64,000 nucleotides of DNA from Stichopus chloronotus (lineage: Eukaryota > Echinodermata > Holothuroidea > Aspidochirotida > Stichopodidae), in the NCBI GenBank assembly GCA_021234535.1, contig CM037829.1, forward strand, positions 28,864,962 to 28,928,961. Direction: 5' to 3'. Positions 24,301 through 39,300 of this stretch are shown in pieces. How positions within the stretch are numbered: the stretch's first letter is position 1; each line of letters starts with the position of its first letter. Under the pieces are notes generated by a model that saw only the letters and a program-made list of their open reading frames with translations, searched no databases and was not told the DNA's origin. The translations under genes and the position numbers were made by a program.

Positions 24301-27300
24301 CAAGGCTTAAAATATTTCAATTCAAGATTTGAATTTGTAAGAGGATGGAGCTCATTGAAGGGTCATGATATATTGCTCCAGTGGCATTTAGTTTTACCGT
24401 CCTTGTGTTTCCATGGCTCTAGTGTATGGTAATTAGTGCTCGTGGGGAATACTGGCTTGATTCAAACAGGTGCTGGCGGTTGCAGCTGGTCAACTGGTAT
24501 AGCATGTTTCACATTAGGTTACAATAGCATCTTTGATATTGATTGAAAGTTCATGCAGAAAACTTACAACAGTTGTAAAGCATGCACACTTAGTTACTAA
24601 TTTAATATTTTTGTAAACATAAATCTTAATTTAGAAACTTTCTCCAAAGTTTATACATTCTGTGAATTACCATAGAAAAGTCCAATTTGTTTTTTTTTTC
24701 TGCAATTTTCTGTGATTGCAGAGAACCGTTTTTTCAAACATCAAGATAAGGGGTCAATTCTTGACACAAGTTTAGCCTCAAATTTGGAAAAGTAAGGTCC
24801 TACTATTTGCCATCTCAGCATAATACTTTTTCCCTTCCCCAGGACTGATCACTGGTGATGGTAAAGAGAAAAGTTTGCTAATTTGCAGTAAATGAAAATG
24901 TATTTATCAAGTATCTGTCTCCATCTTGCTTCCCCTCAATATCCCCAGATTTAAAGTTAAGTAGTTAGAAATAACAGCTATTTGATGCAGTAGGTCTGCA
25001 GAGCAGTAATCCAAGAATTCTACTTTTTATTCTACCTCCTTTTGGTGCTGCAAAAATCAAATGTTAGGAACTTGCACACATAATCTGGTCATTGCCTGCT
25101 GTAGTGTCATGCCATAAGAACTACTTCGTCTCAAAGAGTTGTCGATGTTTTCTTTGTCCAGCTGCACTCGGAAGATGTTAAAGAAATCCTAGAACAGATG
25201 GCGAGGCCAAAGGTCAACCAAGGCTGGGAATTCCGCGAGGAGTTTGACCACGGCTTTGTCAAACGGTACCCCGAGGTCGTTCAAAGGCAGGAAATTATCT
25301 GGAATGCTCTCCACCAACAGTGAGTATGGATATATATTGTGAACCTGACAAAAGTATAATTGTAGTGCATGCCACAGGGCAGTGAGTACTGTTAGTGAAA
25401 ATTGCCATGAAGACTACTAGTAGTGACTGTTGAAAAATTATATTTAGGTGCACAGTGTTCTCCACAGGTTTTCAGAAGAGGTGGGCGGGGGGGGGGGGGG
25501 AAGAATCCGTGAAAGGCATATACATTCACAAATTGGGGTTTAAGGCGAAGGGTTACCTCTCACTTCCAGAAATTATTGATACTTGAGATACCAAAAGTTG
25601 CAAATTGATGCCATCTAAAGACAATTCCTCGCTCTATTTGAAATTTCAGTAGCCTCTTGTTCACTTTTTCGGGCCAAGCGTATCTTTCATTGGAAGGGGG
25701 TGGGGGGGGGGGTTCTTGTGGGTCGTTGGTGATTCAGGGAGGAGACAAATTTTATTCAGGGAAGGCTGCTATCAAAAATCCACCCCTGGAGATTACTGGT
25801 GTAATCGTGGAACACTGTATGCTAGCATTAAGTATGGATGTGTATTGTCCATGCTGAGACTGTCAGTGATGGTTTAGCGTCTGTATGAGAGTACTGTTGT
25901 GATACTGCTGTTGATATTAACATACTATAGAATCCTGTGCACATAACAAACTCAAGTATAGAATGAGCGCTGTCCGGTCTAAGGTCCATTTCTAATGATT
26001 TTTGGATAGTATTGTTTTCATACTGAATTTGACAAAGACATAGGCTGTAATACTAGTTATACTCTATGTTCATTACTGTACTGAGCTCAGTGTATAACTT
26101 ATGTATTTTGTCAAATACTGGGGAATAACAGTGAGAATGAATGTTCATTCAGAGAGGCAGGAAGTGTTCAGAGAGCATTTTGTTATCTATTGAGACTTAT
26201 GTGGGATAGGGGCTGGTAATGTTGTCTGCAGATGAATACTTGATAATGGATCTCAACTAATTACTCAAGAGGCCAGTCATCCAGTTATCTTTCGTTGCAT
26301 TTTTTTTTTTTGCTCTTTCATCGCTGATAGATGTTATCTTCATCAGAAGATCCCTGTTTTAGTGTCAACTACTTGAAATTTTAATAAATTGCAGCACCCT
26401 GAGCCAAAAAGGGTTCCTTCTCTTGCTTTTTCAAAAGAAGACAAGAAACCTCTCACAAGTAGTTGATGGACTTAAAGAGATTAAAAAGACTTAATAACCA
26501 GTACCTCACTTTTATCATTCTTGATGTCAGAATCCCTCATTATAATGGTAACCATTAATCAAACTCAAAAGACTTGGCTTGCACTTCTTTATGTTTAAGA
26601 AAACTTTTTTCCCTTAATTATTCAAACTCCTTCACAATATACTGTAAACTGTGGGCCGTAACTTTGTCTCAGATTTGCAAAACAAGCAGATTCCTTTTGT
26701 TTTGTATTGTTTGTCCTGCTTTTTGTCCAATACCAATCTCTTCTCTGTTCCTCCCTCTCCAACCCCTCTCTATCTTTACCCCTGTTTCAAAATACTTTCC
26801 TATTTCTCGTTTTATGTGAACTGTTCTTCTTTGCTAGGTTGTCCAAAGTTTTGAAAATTCCGGAAGAAAAGAAAAGAAACAAGAAAAAGGATGGACCAGA
26901 AACATGTGAGATTTTTAAAGTCATACTTTTCTGTTTTCTTTCCATTTTATTTTGTAAATTTGTGATGTCTTCGTTTTCACTTCAGTATTAATTAGCAGCA
27001 TCTCCCGCTAAAACAAATATCTGTACACTCAAATTATGTGATATTTTTTTGTCCCCTGTGGCACTGATGTCTCGATTGAATCCATGTCTGTGACAAAAAT
27101 GCATTATCCCCAAAAACGGTTTTGACAAATCATGTGGCTAGTGCTCTCAAGGCAACTTTGCCACGTACTTCATGTGAAAATGTGAGGCATGTTGAAATTG
27201 CCCTGTACTTGTGTTACAGCCAGAGAGATAATGTGCAACACCTCTTTTCTCTTTTACGAAGTTGTGCTTCTCAAAGGTTTTATCATGTAGTGAATTACCT

Positions 27301-30300
27301 TTTAACAGCCTTCTGTCAGTTGTCCTGTCAGTTCATTATTGTAATAAGACATGCTATAGCCCAAAGGAGATTGGCATTTGAAATACAAAGTTTTATGATC
27401 AAGAACATCATTTGATTCGAATATTGGTATCTGGCAGGTGTTGTTTCCTTTGCATTCTGCGCAAACTCATCTGACTTAAAATGTGAAAAGTCATGTAAGA
27501 GAGAAGTATCTCATCTCATTAAACCCATTTCTTTATCGGCCTGTCTGATCCAGTGGAAGTCATCAGTGGCCAGGAGAGAGTCAAAGCAGCCCGCAAGAGA
27601 TCTCGTAGCACCTCCCATTCTCCTACCAAACCCAGCCAACAGAAATCCCAGAATAAGACAGAAGAAATCGATAGAATTCCCAAATTACACATGGACAGTA
27701 CAGATGGGAATGGCCCCCAGGGTACGGCGATCGGGGCCACAAATCACTTACAGGTGTCTCAGGGGAATGCCCATAGTGATGGAGTCTCTGCCAACCACCA
27801 GGGTTTTGACTGTCAGAGCGAGGAACTGAAAACTGTCTTGAGAACATCGTTGAGAGAACAATTTGATGAGCATTTTATTTTAAGTGTCTCCGACATGAGG
27901 AGGCTTTTCTCTGTGAAACTGATGGAATTACCTCACGAGAGCTTCCTGAGCACAGGGATCACGGACAGAGTTTTGGAAGAGGCTGCGTTTGATATTGGAG
28001 CCAAAACGTTAGACCTTCCTGTGAGTATTTTGGCAAGTCGACAGTATCAACATTGGAAAAATTTCCATTATTGAAGTTAAGATGGAAACGGCCATTTTCG
28101 ATTGCTGTTTGGCAGAATCTCTCTGAGGACTTTACAAAAACTTACTACTTTACTTACGCAGCACTTTGGCAAAGGAAATGTTTACCCTGTTTACATTGTA
28201 AAAATTTTCTTCCTTTTGGGGAGCCAGAGATTGATCTAATGACCAATCCTCCTGCAACCTGAATAATGATGCTGCCAATATTTAACCAACAGATTCTCTT
28301 GGTCATTATTTGCCGCCAGATCTCTAACATTTAAAGCCTTACCCCCATCTCTTCTTCTTACTCCCTTACCTCTACAGTGGCCACCTGATAACTCCTGTGA
28401 GAAGAAAAAATTGTTTGCCTTGACCGACGGGAAAGATGCCTATAGTAAGGTCAGTTGTATAGAGAGAAAGAAGCATCATTTTTTATTCAGTCTGATTCCC
28501 TGGTGGGAGACTCACATCTCTCAGAGACTGTAAAAATAGCCTTCCACTCAGACAGAGAATGACAAATATTTACAAAGTCACCTTTTTTTTTTTAAGTCTG
28601 CTATTAAGGGCTTCCCTTTCTCAAATTTCCTGTTTCTTCGGTAAATCACAGATTTCCGGAAATTACGAGTCGAGCATTTGAGAAGTGATAACTCTGAGAA
28701 GCATTTGTCTCATCCAGCAAAATCTGTCTCTTGCCCAGCCAACCCTCTCCCCCCCCCTCCTTTGACCCGCTTAATATCCATCTCAGATTCATTTTCACAT
28801 ATGAGGGGTAAAATGTCAATTTAAAGTTCAAAACTGCTTGGCCTAAAAACCAAAAATTTGTAGAAATCAGTGGTTGAGAACAAACTTTTTCAAAAGGTGA
28901 TTGAGCTTGCATTTTCCACGTAGGTGGTGCCTCTGTGACTTCCCCAGACTATCAATGAAAATCTCTAAATCCATACAAGTGTTTAGTTGTGATGTCTGGT
29001 TAGCATGACATATCTCTTAAAAGTTGTGGGAGGTACACATGAAATGTGTATCTAGGACATGCCGGAGGCAAACTGTTTCACCTCTCTTGTATGTTGATGA
29101 AGTAGTTCTGATGAAAAGACGGTGTTTTCATGTCATTTCCATAATTCTCAGAAATGGCATTTAAAAATACACCCCCCATTTGTTTCTCCTCTTTGAGTTA
29201 TTTTATTGTACCTTTTCTGGGTTTGGCAGTCAGAAGTAATACATTAAGATGCAAGCAGCATTGATTTCTGAGGTATCTGTCGGTTAATCTCGGTCAATCT
29301 CGGTCTCCTGGTGAAGTAACTTTCCCTGTTTCATTTACTTGCAGTCATTGTTTGGCAATTTGGCATGCATCAGTGATCTTTCCTGCAGCTACAGTATAAT
29401 ACTGTACATAGTTCTATGGGAAGAGAAAAGATAGTGAAGCCTTGTCTGGAAAATTTTCTAGTAAAACAAAAATGTTTAGAAGGTATATATAATTGGATGC
29501 ACAACTGTTAAGTTTAAACTGGTGTTTCTTTTGTATGAGAGCAACGTTGCAAAAAGGATCTGCCTCAACTTTGGAGTCTGCAGAAATAGGTGGGTAGTTA
29601 TCATCAGAACTGAGAGGTCTGCCCTGCGCTTTTCCTTAGTTTTGTCACTCATTGACGATGAAGCATGCATAGTCCAATCTGATTTAATTTTACTGAAGGA
29701 ATGTGACTTTGGGAAAAAAGAATAAATAGACTTGTCTAAGTCAGAAAAACTTGCCAAACACATTCTAGTTGACAAAAATTGATTTTTTTTTTTATTCAGT
29801 GAGGTAAGTTTTCAAATCATGCAGTCATATGATTAGTTTTTGGCAATTTGTTTGATGAACAAGAAATGTATTTTGTCTTAATTACTTTGTGTAACTTCTG
29901 ACACACACAAAATGTGTCTTTTGTCAGAGTGAGGTTACTTGGTGATGTCGTTACACAATCGATTGTGTCAGTGAGGTAAATATTTTCAACCATGTGACCT
30001 GTATTGCCCAAATGAGGTAATTTATCAGACATATTTCTGACCAGTATCAGGCATCCCTTATAAGGATAGTTGATAATCACAGTAAAGTGGATATCATCAA
30101 CCACAAAAGCAATTGTCATTGCTTAACAACATCTACTAGGGCACAAATTATTTGAACACAAATTTCTGACTTCAGTAGCATTGACAATGGAATGTTGACT
30201 CTTCGTTTCAACCTCAGTAACTTTTTCAAGAGACATCCATGTTTCATGGGGAAAGAAAAGCTATCTTATCATGGTGGTGTAATTGCAGGCTCTCTGTCAG

Positions 30301-33300
30301 TAGCAGGCAAAAAAAAAAATTCATTTAAACAAAAAGTTTATAGCCTGTCAGTCCACAGATGAAGTCAAATCTAGAATACTACTTACAGTATCACCTGTTT
30401 CATCTTTGTAATACCATTCAGCATCTGCGAGATGACCTTATTATTCTAAAATAAAGTAGTTTATTCATTTATTTATGACTTGAAAATAGAATCAAATTGG
30501 TTTTAGGGGACTAATATCTGGAAAATGTCACTGTGGTTTGGTGCCCTCTGTTTTGGAAAACTTCATTCGCATTCAAATGTCATCACATTTCAAGGAGGAA
30601 TCTGTTCAAGAAGGTGGTTTAGTGACACATTGTGGGACCAGATTTATCCTGTCGAGTCCTATACGAGTGTCATGTTTGTTCGCTTCTCTCAACAGACAGC
30701 ATTTGAGGTGGCCATGACTAGCACTCAGAGAAAGTGGAAATAAATGAATCACACATTTGGCAGATGTGGATGGTAACTGTTTGGCAGGGGTAAAAAAGTT
30801 CAATCTACTTTGTTATAAACAGAGCTGATACTGTTTCTGGCCCTCATTGTGAAACTCCTGAAAACAGTCCAGTTTTGTGTCAGCCGAGGAGCTGATAGAG
30901 AACAAGTCCAAACAGTTGGTGGGAATTATACTTAGCTCACTGGTCACAGTAAACTGGGGTATCTGGAGTTTGGACTGCAGTCATTGCAGCCTACATAAGA
31001 GCTGGTCTGTAAAAGTGAATGGTGAGTTATTACCTGAGATGAACAGACTCTGGGCTTAGTAATTTCATTTAACTGAGATAGCTGGAGTCCAGACCGCAGT
31101 CACTGAATAACCTGAGATAGCTGGACAGCAGACAACTATAGTTTTTGCTTGTAAATTGACTTAAGCAGATAGTGAAATTTAGCACTTGAAATAACTGGAC
31201 ATTGGACTGGCATCTGGACCAGACTGGCAAGTTCTAAACTTTATGAATTCTTTTGGGAAATACAAATGAAAGTCATATTTTTTTCTTCAACATTTGGATC
31301 CGACTGTGAACAAAGTAGGCAACCAGATGCTACTATGTTTCACCTCATTATGACACAAATGTGTAAAAACAACATACATAAAACTTCAGGCAGGGATAGA
31401 CTGAGTGTAGAATTGCAGTACTCCACCAGAATATTTGTCAAGATTTTAAATGCAGTTTACTACTGGACAATTTTCTTTCACTGTAAAAGCAGCTGATTTA
31501 GGCCTCCTCTGTTTATGAACAAGCCAAGCCTTTGCAACAGATCATAGTCCATGGAAAACTCCAGGAAACTTTCGATCCCGTTTCTGTCAAAACTAGGTAT
31601 TTGGTGTCATTACATGTTGAAAGTCAGACCAGGCAAGTTGAACGCCCTTCGGTATGTCACAGGAAGTTAAACAGAACAGCCAGACTACATATAACGTAAA
31701 AAGTTTGCCTGCCCAAAGCCAGGAAGGAAATATTCATTAACTGAGAGTACAGCGACCTTCGCTTAATGAACATTTGAATTGCGCTGACAATTTGGTCAGG
31801 CTCCTAGAACCGCTCTTGGGATGATAATCCGTCTCTCTCTCTCAAGATCGCAGCGCCTTTTGTGCCTCGATCTGTTGAAATCAGACGACTTGTAACAAGG
31901 TAACAGTAATAATGAACTGTAAGTCAGGCCAAGCAGACGAATACCATGATCATCATGATTGGTGGCTATGCCAAATGTGAAATTATGCAAATGATTAGAA
32001 TGCTCAAACAAAACTGAGCATAAAACAGTTTGTTACCTAAGAGTCCTTCCAAAAAAAAAAGAAAAGTCTTTTAAAATCCTTGATAAATTGCTCTGGTCAT
32101 TTGGTAGTCACTGATGAAAGAAGCAGAAGTAATGAAGAATTGTGACTAGATGTAAATTTCCATGTGTAAGATGTGAGGCCAATAAAAGTGTAAATGTCTG
32201 CCAAGTAGCAAAAAACTGAGTAAGATCTGTGTCTTTGTGCAGTACCTTCATTAATATGTCTTTCCTCTCATTTCTCAAACTTACAAGGGAAAAGTACCAC
32301 TGGACTTGTTACAGTTTGACAATTTTGTGGCAAGCAGATCAGTGGAGACATGGACAGGGCCAAGCAGCAGATTTTTGAGGGTTGCTTAAAGAGTGAAAGG
32401 GGGCCTGTGGAGCCTGGAAAGGTGGCTTATGGTGATCTAGGGGTGTTTTATCTCTCTAAACATTTCCCGGTACCCTCACTTAGTCTTCGCACAGTTTTAC
32501 ATATCATGTAAGTAAGTGATGATAGGTTTTGTTTTGGACCTTGGCCTCACCAGGATGCACCATAGTACAACAGGAGCAGATATTACTACTTCCAGGAATG
32601 TAGGTCAAGGTCATGTTTATATCACACACAGTCATTCTCTGGCAATCCCAGCAGCTATTGAGAACGCCTCATGATGTCATTCAGACAAACATTTCTGCAT
32701 GAGTCATGTACATGGTACGATGACATTGAAACCTGCTATATGTCATTCTTGTACATGTGACCTTTCTTTCTTGACATTTAAAGCAGCTTTTGAAATGTGC
32801 TGCCAACAACTTTGAACTTTTCAATGAAACCAGGTCTTTTTGCTAAATGTAGAACAGCATTTCTCATTTAGAGTTTGTTCTTTTTTTTCCTTCTTTTTTT
32901 TGTTCTTTTTTTCCTTTGGCTCTTAGACAAACGTTATAGGTATTTTTTAAGTAATTAATGACTCCATCACATTTTGAAAGTCTCCCCGGTATTTGTGTAT
33001 TTGTCGTACAAGAGAAACAAAACCTTCAGTAAGTTGCTCATCAACTGAAGTACATGTGGAAGGAAATATGTAATGGTTTAGTAACGGTGGCAGATGAGTC
33101 AATTTTAAAGCAGTGTTACTCTAAAAAAGTTGATATGGTGACAAAGTTTACCTCTGGAGAAGTTCCTATCATTGTAAGATGAAAAGTTCACGTGACTGAC
33201 ATTTGGACACTCCGCGCATAAGTGTTGAGCATTTCGTGTCTTTCAAAAATAAGTCTCTTAAAGGTCAAATGAAGTGAAATGTGATTACTCAAATTCATCA

Positions 33301-36300
33301 TCAGCCCTGGGATCCCAAAACAAGGGGGAAAAAAAGTCATCTTGATAAACAACATCATTGTCTGTTTGTATTGTTTTTGTGCTGTGCCTCCATCCATCTG
33401 AGTTTTTCAATCTTTGATATTCAAACCATTTGTTTGATTCGTTATTTTTATTTGCTGCTAGTTTGCTGTTGTCCCGATTGATTTTCCTTTTTTGATACTA
33501 ACTGTAATTTGAACTAAAGTACTGTAATGTAAGACAGACCGCAAATCATCGTAAGTCGATACAGTAGTTTTAGCTTGCTGCAGTCCCACAGCCTGGTGGT
33601 CTTGCTCCTTAATATTACTTGAGAGAAGGAATGTTTTCTGTCAACGTCGTGCATTGCCTTCTTGTCTCCTTGTGAAATGTACTAGAAGGATTTGAATGAG
33701 AAGGTTTACATGAGAGACCTTTGAACAATTGCTGTCCCAAATTATCTCTCTGGTGAATAAGTTCTTTGTGGTTATTTCATTTCAGAAGTTCGTATCAGAT
33801 TTCACAATCTGTTTAATCTTGCACAAAATCCAAAGACACTCTTACAGAGCTTCAACTGTGTTCCCATTTTGGGGGAAAGTCAACTTTTGCTGAAAGAGCC
33901 CTGTGGCTGTTTCCTTTTTCATACAGTTGCATGGTATTCCTGCGGTTCCCGGACAACTTCCCTTGGACAATTTCCAATGCACAGTTCCCCCCTGGACAAC
34001 TTCCCCTCAGACAGTCCTCACCTGGACAATGCCCATTTGGGACAATTTACGTCTGGGCCACTTTTCCTCCAGTCTAAACTTAACCCTGACACTTTTCATG
34101 AAGGAGTTGTCTGGAACGAATTATTTGAAGGGGAGGTCACTGGGTTTGGAATTGTCTGGGGTGAAATTGTCCCAGGGGAGATTGTGGGGGGGTCGAAATT
34201 GTCGTGGGGAAGTTATCCGGTCACATTTCCTGCGCTGTACTTGTGTCGTGAGTGATGTGCAACTATGAGATTCTTGATAGCCCGCTGGTAATTAACCAGT
34301 TTCATAGAGCTCATTTCTGAACTACATTAACAATTGAAGTTTTGAGGTGATCAAAATTTCAAACAACAACATGCAATATAGGTCTTTTAATCATGAGAAG
34401 GAACATTAGTAAAAGGTCTTGAGAGGACGAAATTAAATTCTTTTAATTATAAAAGTTTTATAATGTGGGCATTCATACCAGCCTACAGTAGTTCTCAATG
34501 AACATGCCCTGCAGTTATTATGTCACCCAAAAAGACGAATGAGAACGCAATGAGGACAGTGAACTCATTTGAAAATTAAATTAACAGAAGTGAATGATTA
34601 TAAATCAAATATCACCATTTTCAGAGGAGGTTCATCAACAAACTAATAAAACAATATGGGTAATAAACACGGTCTGATTGGTAGATTATTGATTTATTGT
34701 TACATTATAATTCAGTAGAAATGTAGAATGCATCCAGTTACTTTAGGAAGATGTAAATGTACCCTTTCCAAATTTGCATTACTTTAAGTTCCTCAAAGAA
34801 TGTTTACTTTCGTAGGTGTTTAAGCCAAAACAAAGCAGCATTTGATGGAGTTAATATTTGATAAAACCAAGAAAGTATCAGTGTGGAAGATAATAATCTT
34901 AGATGCTTTTTGCACTTAAGTTTGGGTTCCGAGTGCTGATCCTATTTTTGAAGGAGTATTTGCAATTTTGAATAGGAAAAGTTTTAAGACAATTGTTTCA
35001 TTTTCCATTACTTGTTTGTGTTTTACTTAAATGTAAGCTACACACTTCTCCCAAAGACCTCCTTTGCTCCATTGACACAGTTTTGTACAGGAATTAATCA
35101 GAGTCCAACTATTCTGAATTACTTTTCCCCGAGGAGATGATAGGGCTTTCCGTTGAATTGGAAAGCAGGATACAAAAACTTTTTGTCTCACAAAGGTATT
35201 TACGTGTGTAATGGACCTGCAGTATTATAGACTTAAACTGCTGCTGTATTCTTAGAGTGGCAAAATTTCCCCTGCTCCCTTCTCATTCAGTTTTGAGAGG
35301 TTATTGAACCATGTTGTTAACGAAACAAAGAAAATGAAAAAGTTCAAAGTATGTCGGAGCAGAGGAAGCTGATATCAACAGTAGTCCTGTCTGCCAGATA
35401 TCATTCCATGCATAAAAAAACATTTTAGCAAATGGATTGATTCACTGAATGGATAAACATGGTAGTGTCCTATTCCCTAAGGAACAATTTACCTTCAGTC
35501 TAACAGTCACACCTTTTCTGATGACATACTTCTTTTCCCAAATTTTTGTGGGACATTTATCGCAAAATGTGATCAAGTAAATAAATCATATCGAAATGTA
35601 GGCAACGTTGTTGGTTGTTGACGAATAACAGTCAGAGGCGAAGATGAGCTGTTGTCCTGGTATCAGAGAAGATTAAAACTACTCCAGGAGAACCAAATTT
35701 TGTATTGAGTTTCTCCTGGAGGAAAACTGAACCAGTCAGCGCTGAACCAAATTTTTAACTGTGTAGGAAGATGGAAATGCTCCACTACAATGAAATTTGA
35801 CAATGAGTTTTTTTATTTTAAAAAACTCATAACAAGGAAATTTTAGCTTATCAATTGCAGTTATGATGTGATGTGCAGGAGAATGTTTGGAAATCTCAGC
35901 CATCGATGCATGTAATTTGTCCCTCAGATGATTAGATGACTTTGGTAAAATTTCGCAGTCCAGCTGAATGTGACCTTCAGATATCTGTAGGGATGGCATT
36001 GAGACTTTTTTTTTTTTGTCATGTACGGGGAAATCCGATTTAATTTGCTGTGTTGACTTTGGTACTGAGATTTAATACTTTATAGCAAAATATTCTTGAA
36101 AAGAATTTCACTAATAGTGGTTAAATGAATTGAAAGTCTTACATTGGAAATTTAATCAAGGAACTTAGCCCTTAACTCACTTGAGCATGGGTCACACTAG
36201 CACGATTCAACACGCAATTTAATTTTCAACTAAATTTGTACAACTTGAATTGCCGTTTACATTAATGCCAAATATGGACTATGAAATCGAATCTTCTCTG

Positions 36301-39300
36301 TCAAGAAATCCAGAGAGAAATTAGAGAAATTTTAATGCTATTTTATTCTGAACAGCATCTATGATCAACTCAATTTGCTCTAATTTAGTTGAAAGTTGAA
36401 TTGCATATTGAATCGCGCTGGTGTGACCAGGGCCTTTGACTCACTTTGTTGTCACAAACTAAGTGGCACTTTTTGTCCATGAGGGTGACATGAAGCGGTT
36501 TTAGTTGATACGGTACTAGACAAATTCATAACAAGCCAAAGTGACAGAAGCTCAAAAGTACAGTGGCCAAAAGTTTCTTCTTTGGGATTTGTGTAGATTC
36601 CCCAAAACGTGTCAAAGTGTTTCCTGTAGAATTCGGTGATCGGAAATGAACGGATGGAAGATTTGCAGTAAGTGTATGAAAGGATCCGTAATGGCCAGTG
36701 TATTTATCTTGTCAACAAGGTGTTAACTGCTTTTCATCCCTCTCTGATTCTTGTCTAATGAACAGGAAGTTGAAATCGTGACAATTTGTCGTTGCTCTCA
36801 CAGATGTCATTTGTGTTTGAGTAATCCGAATTTCCCACATTACGATCCCTCTCTCCTTAATAACGGGATTGAAAGCTTTTTCTTACATAGGCTGGATTCT
36901 GTGACTGATTGCACTTTCGTCCCATATATTGAATTTGCTATCTTTTTTTTTTCTTTCGTTTTCTCTGTTTCGCAGCATCGAGAGGAACTGCTGAGATTAT
37001 TCACAGAGGGCTTTCGACATAAACGAACGTTCATCTTCGAACAAATGAAAGCCAGAGAAGACGGAACCTCTGACAAAGCACGAAAGAGACAAAATATTAA
37101 AGGTTGGTTAACATGGTTTACATGTCCTGCTTTTTATTCATCTGTAGTTACATCTATACAGTAATAGCTTCTCATTAAAGGAGTGCAATTAGTGCAATTA
37201 AAAACCACAGGCATGGAGAAACATTTACTCTTTCTGTATATCTGAGTGGGATTCTCATTGTATTAGTTGCTCTTGTGCCATCTGTTGTTTTTTACAGTAT
37301 CAAACTTTTGATCAGTCACTTCCTAGCAGATCAATAGCAATGTCACTCTTCACAAATCGTTTTCAATTTTATAGCTCACATTGGCTATAGTACATGCTTG
37401 TAGAGCTGTCTTGATTTGTAGAAGATTTGCATCAAGCCATTTTTTATTTTTCTTTTTTGTAAATGGAAGATGTGGAAGCACTGAGATCAGCCCCAGAGGC
37501 AAGAGACAGTGCAGTCTAGCCGGTTCCTTCTCTTTGTCAAGAGTTGTCAAGGTGATGCATTTAGGACATGTCAAGGAGGGCAGTTTCTTTCCCAGAATAA
37601 AAATATCAAAGAATTTGGATGGTTTTTGTTTGTAAATGCATAAAAATTTGTTCAACAATAAAACTCAATTTGTAACAATGATTGGAATGAATAAAAAATC
37701 TTTAAAACCTTGACTGTCCCTCTTTCCTCACCAAGAAAGAGACAAGTTTCAGTGTCTTTCTCCCTTGGACCAGATTCTCTGAAGTTTTGAGAGTGTTCTG
37801 ATTATGGGGCGATAAAAAATAGTGAGTTTAATTTTACTCAAAAATTGCTGGTTGCTGTATTGTTTTAGAACTTTTTTTTTTTTGGGGGGGACAAATCTGT
37901 TAACTTTGGACCACTACATTTAACAATTTTGCACACAGCACCATTGGTAATATCATAATATGTTGCATATGATGACTGTACCCCTTACTGGACAGACGTG
38001 TTGATGCTTTAAGGGTATCTAGGTCATTGTCTTTAGTGATTACTTTGCAGTAAATCGATGTTAGTTGGTCTTTTCTTGGTCGTCATAATTGTTCAACTTT
38101 GTGACTTTTTGTGAAAGTTCCATGAGAACTTCAAAAAGGTAACATTTAAGGAAAGGATTTCTAAGACTGAGAGACAAAGACTAGGAGATACCTCCGTAGA
38201 TCTTGAGATACAGTGGATCTTTCTGCTCTAATTTTAAAGATCCACGCACCCAAAAACTGAGAGTGGTGACCACTTTTATTGGTTCCTTGCATTGGAATGC
38301 GAGGTATGTGGCGTGAAAACTCAATAATTAAGTGCTCAAGTTTTTTCTCAAACTTGGTGTGTACAAGTATCATATTGAGCAGATGTGCCCTATCGTTTTT
38401 GGTGCCTATATCTCACTTAATTATGAGTGGGTGGGACTTAATGTAAAATTCCTGATATGACAATATCTTTGCAGTGCCTTGTCCGATTTACTTCAAATGT
38501 ATGAGGAAGTTGTTGTTAGATATTAGGTACCACTACCATGGCATTTTTATTTTCAATGTCTCCAGCATTTTTGGCATTTTTGGCTTCAGTTCGTGTAAGA
38601 GTGTAGAGAAATTTAAAATTTTTTGGCGTGCTGCAGGCAATTGACTTTTGCTTACTGAAATTCCTTTGCTTTATTTTTTATGCTATGGATGCTTGTATGT
38701 TCCATCAGTCTCCCCAAATCAGACAAGGCACTGCAAGCAGACAATGAATGGAAGTGGACCATGACAATCAAGAAACCAACACCTTCTGTACACATTCTAC
38801 TGTCATATGTCCTCCCTCCTCCTACTGACTCTTTCTGTGTTGAAAATGTAGATTTTTTCTTCAGTAATCCAATTTACACATTGATAAGATGAACATGAAT
38901 AATGAGGCTCGGTGAGTGCTTGAACTGGTTTTTGGACAAGGTACTCCTACATTCAAATTAGACGAAAGCTAAGTATTCCATTTCTCAGAAGCTCATCTAT
39001 AGCTGCGGTATCTCCCAGTGCAAATATAACAAATAGTTCTTTTAAGGGTCAACTTTCTGTTTACACTATAAGTGTACAAGTACCCAAAGACTTTTGAAAT
39101 TTTGGACAGCGTTTGAACTGCAAAGTTGCAAGTTGCAAGCAATTTGCCAGGCAGAAAAGTTTTTAAGTTTGGTCAACTTTCAGTGGGACTGGCAACGAAC
39201 TTTCGACCAGAGATGAAGAGGTGAATGACTCAGCGCCATCCCTGGGTGTGAACTTTTCTCCTCTAAAATTCAGGGAAGAGTGAAAGGATATTTTATGCAG

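Larger units (their letters stand above)
28450..36975 (+). other. POLR3E intron 16 (8.5 kb)
   Basis: The longest intron. It holds a degenerate repeat (about 30950-31230), an ERR/SF-1-type half-site TCAAGGTCA at 32605-32613, a foldback element (33945-34226), an 11-bp hairpin (35682-35721) and a small inverted-repeat element (36183-36438). I recognise no additional POLR3E exon and no nested gene. Confidence 0.65.

Noticed and set aside
33869..34268. Overlapping open frames of 121-128 codons
   Set aside because: They are read out of the foldback element's GGACAA-TTCCC units and have no homology.
38473..38526. Possible extra POLR3E exon after a CTTTGCAG acceptor
   Set aside because: Joined to exon 17 it reads about 18 codons without conserved residues and ends in a phase that does not fit exon 18.
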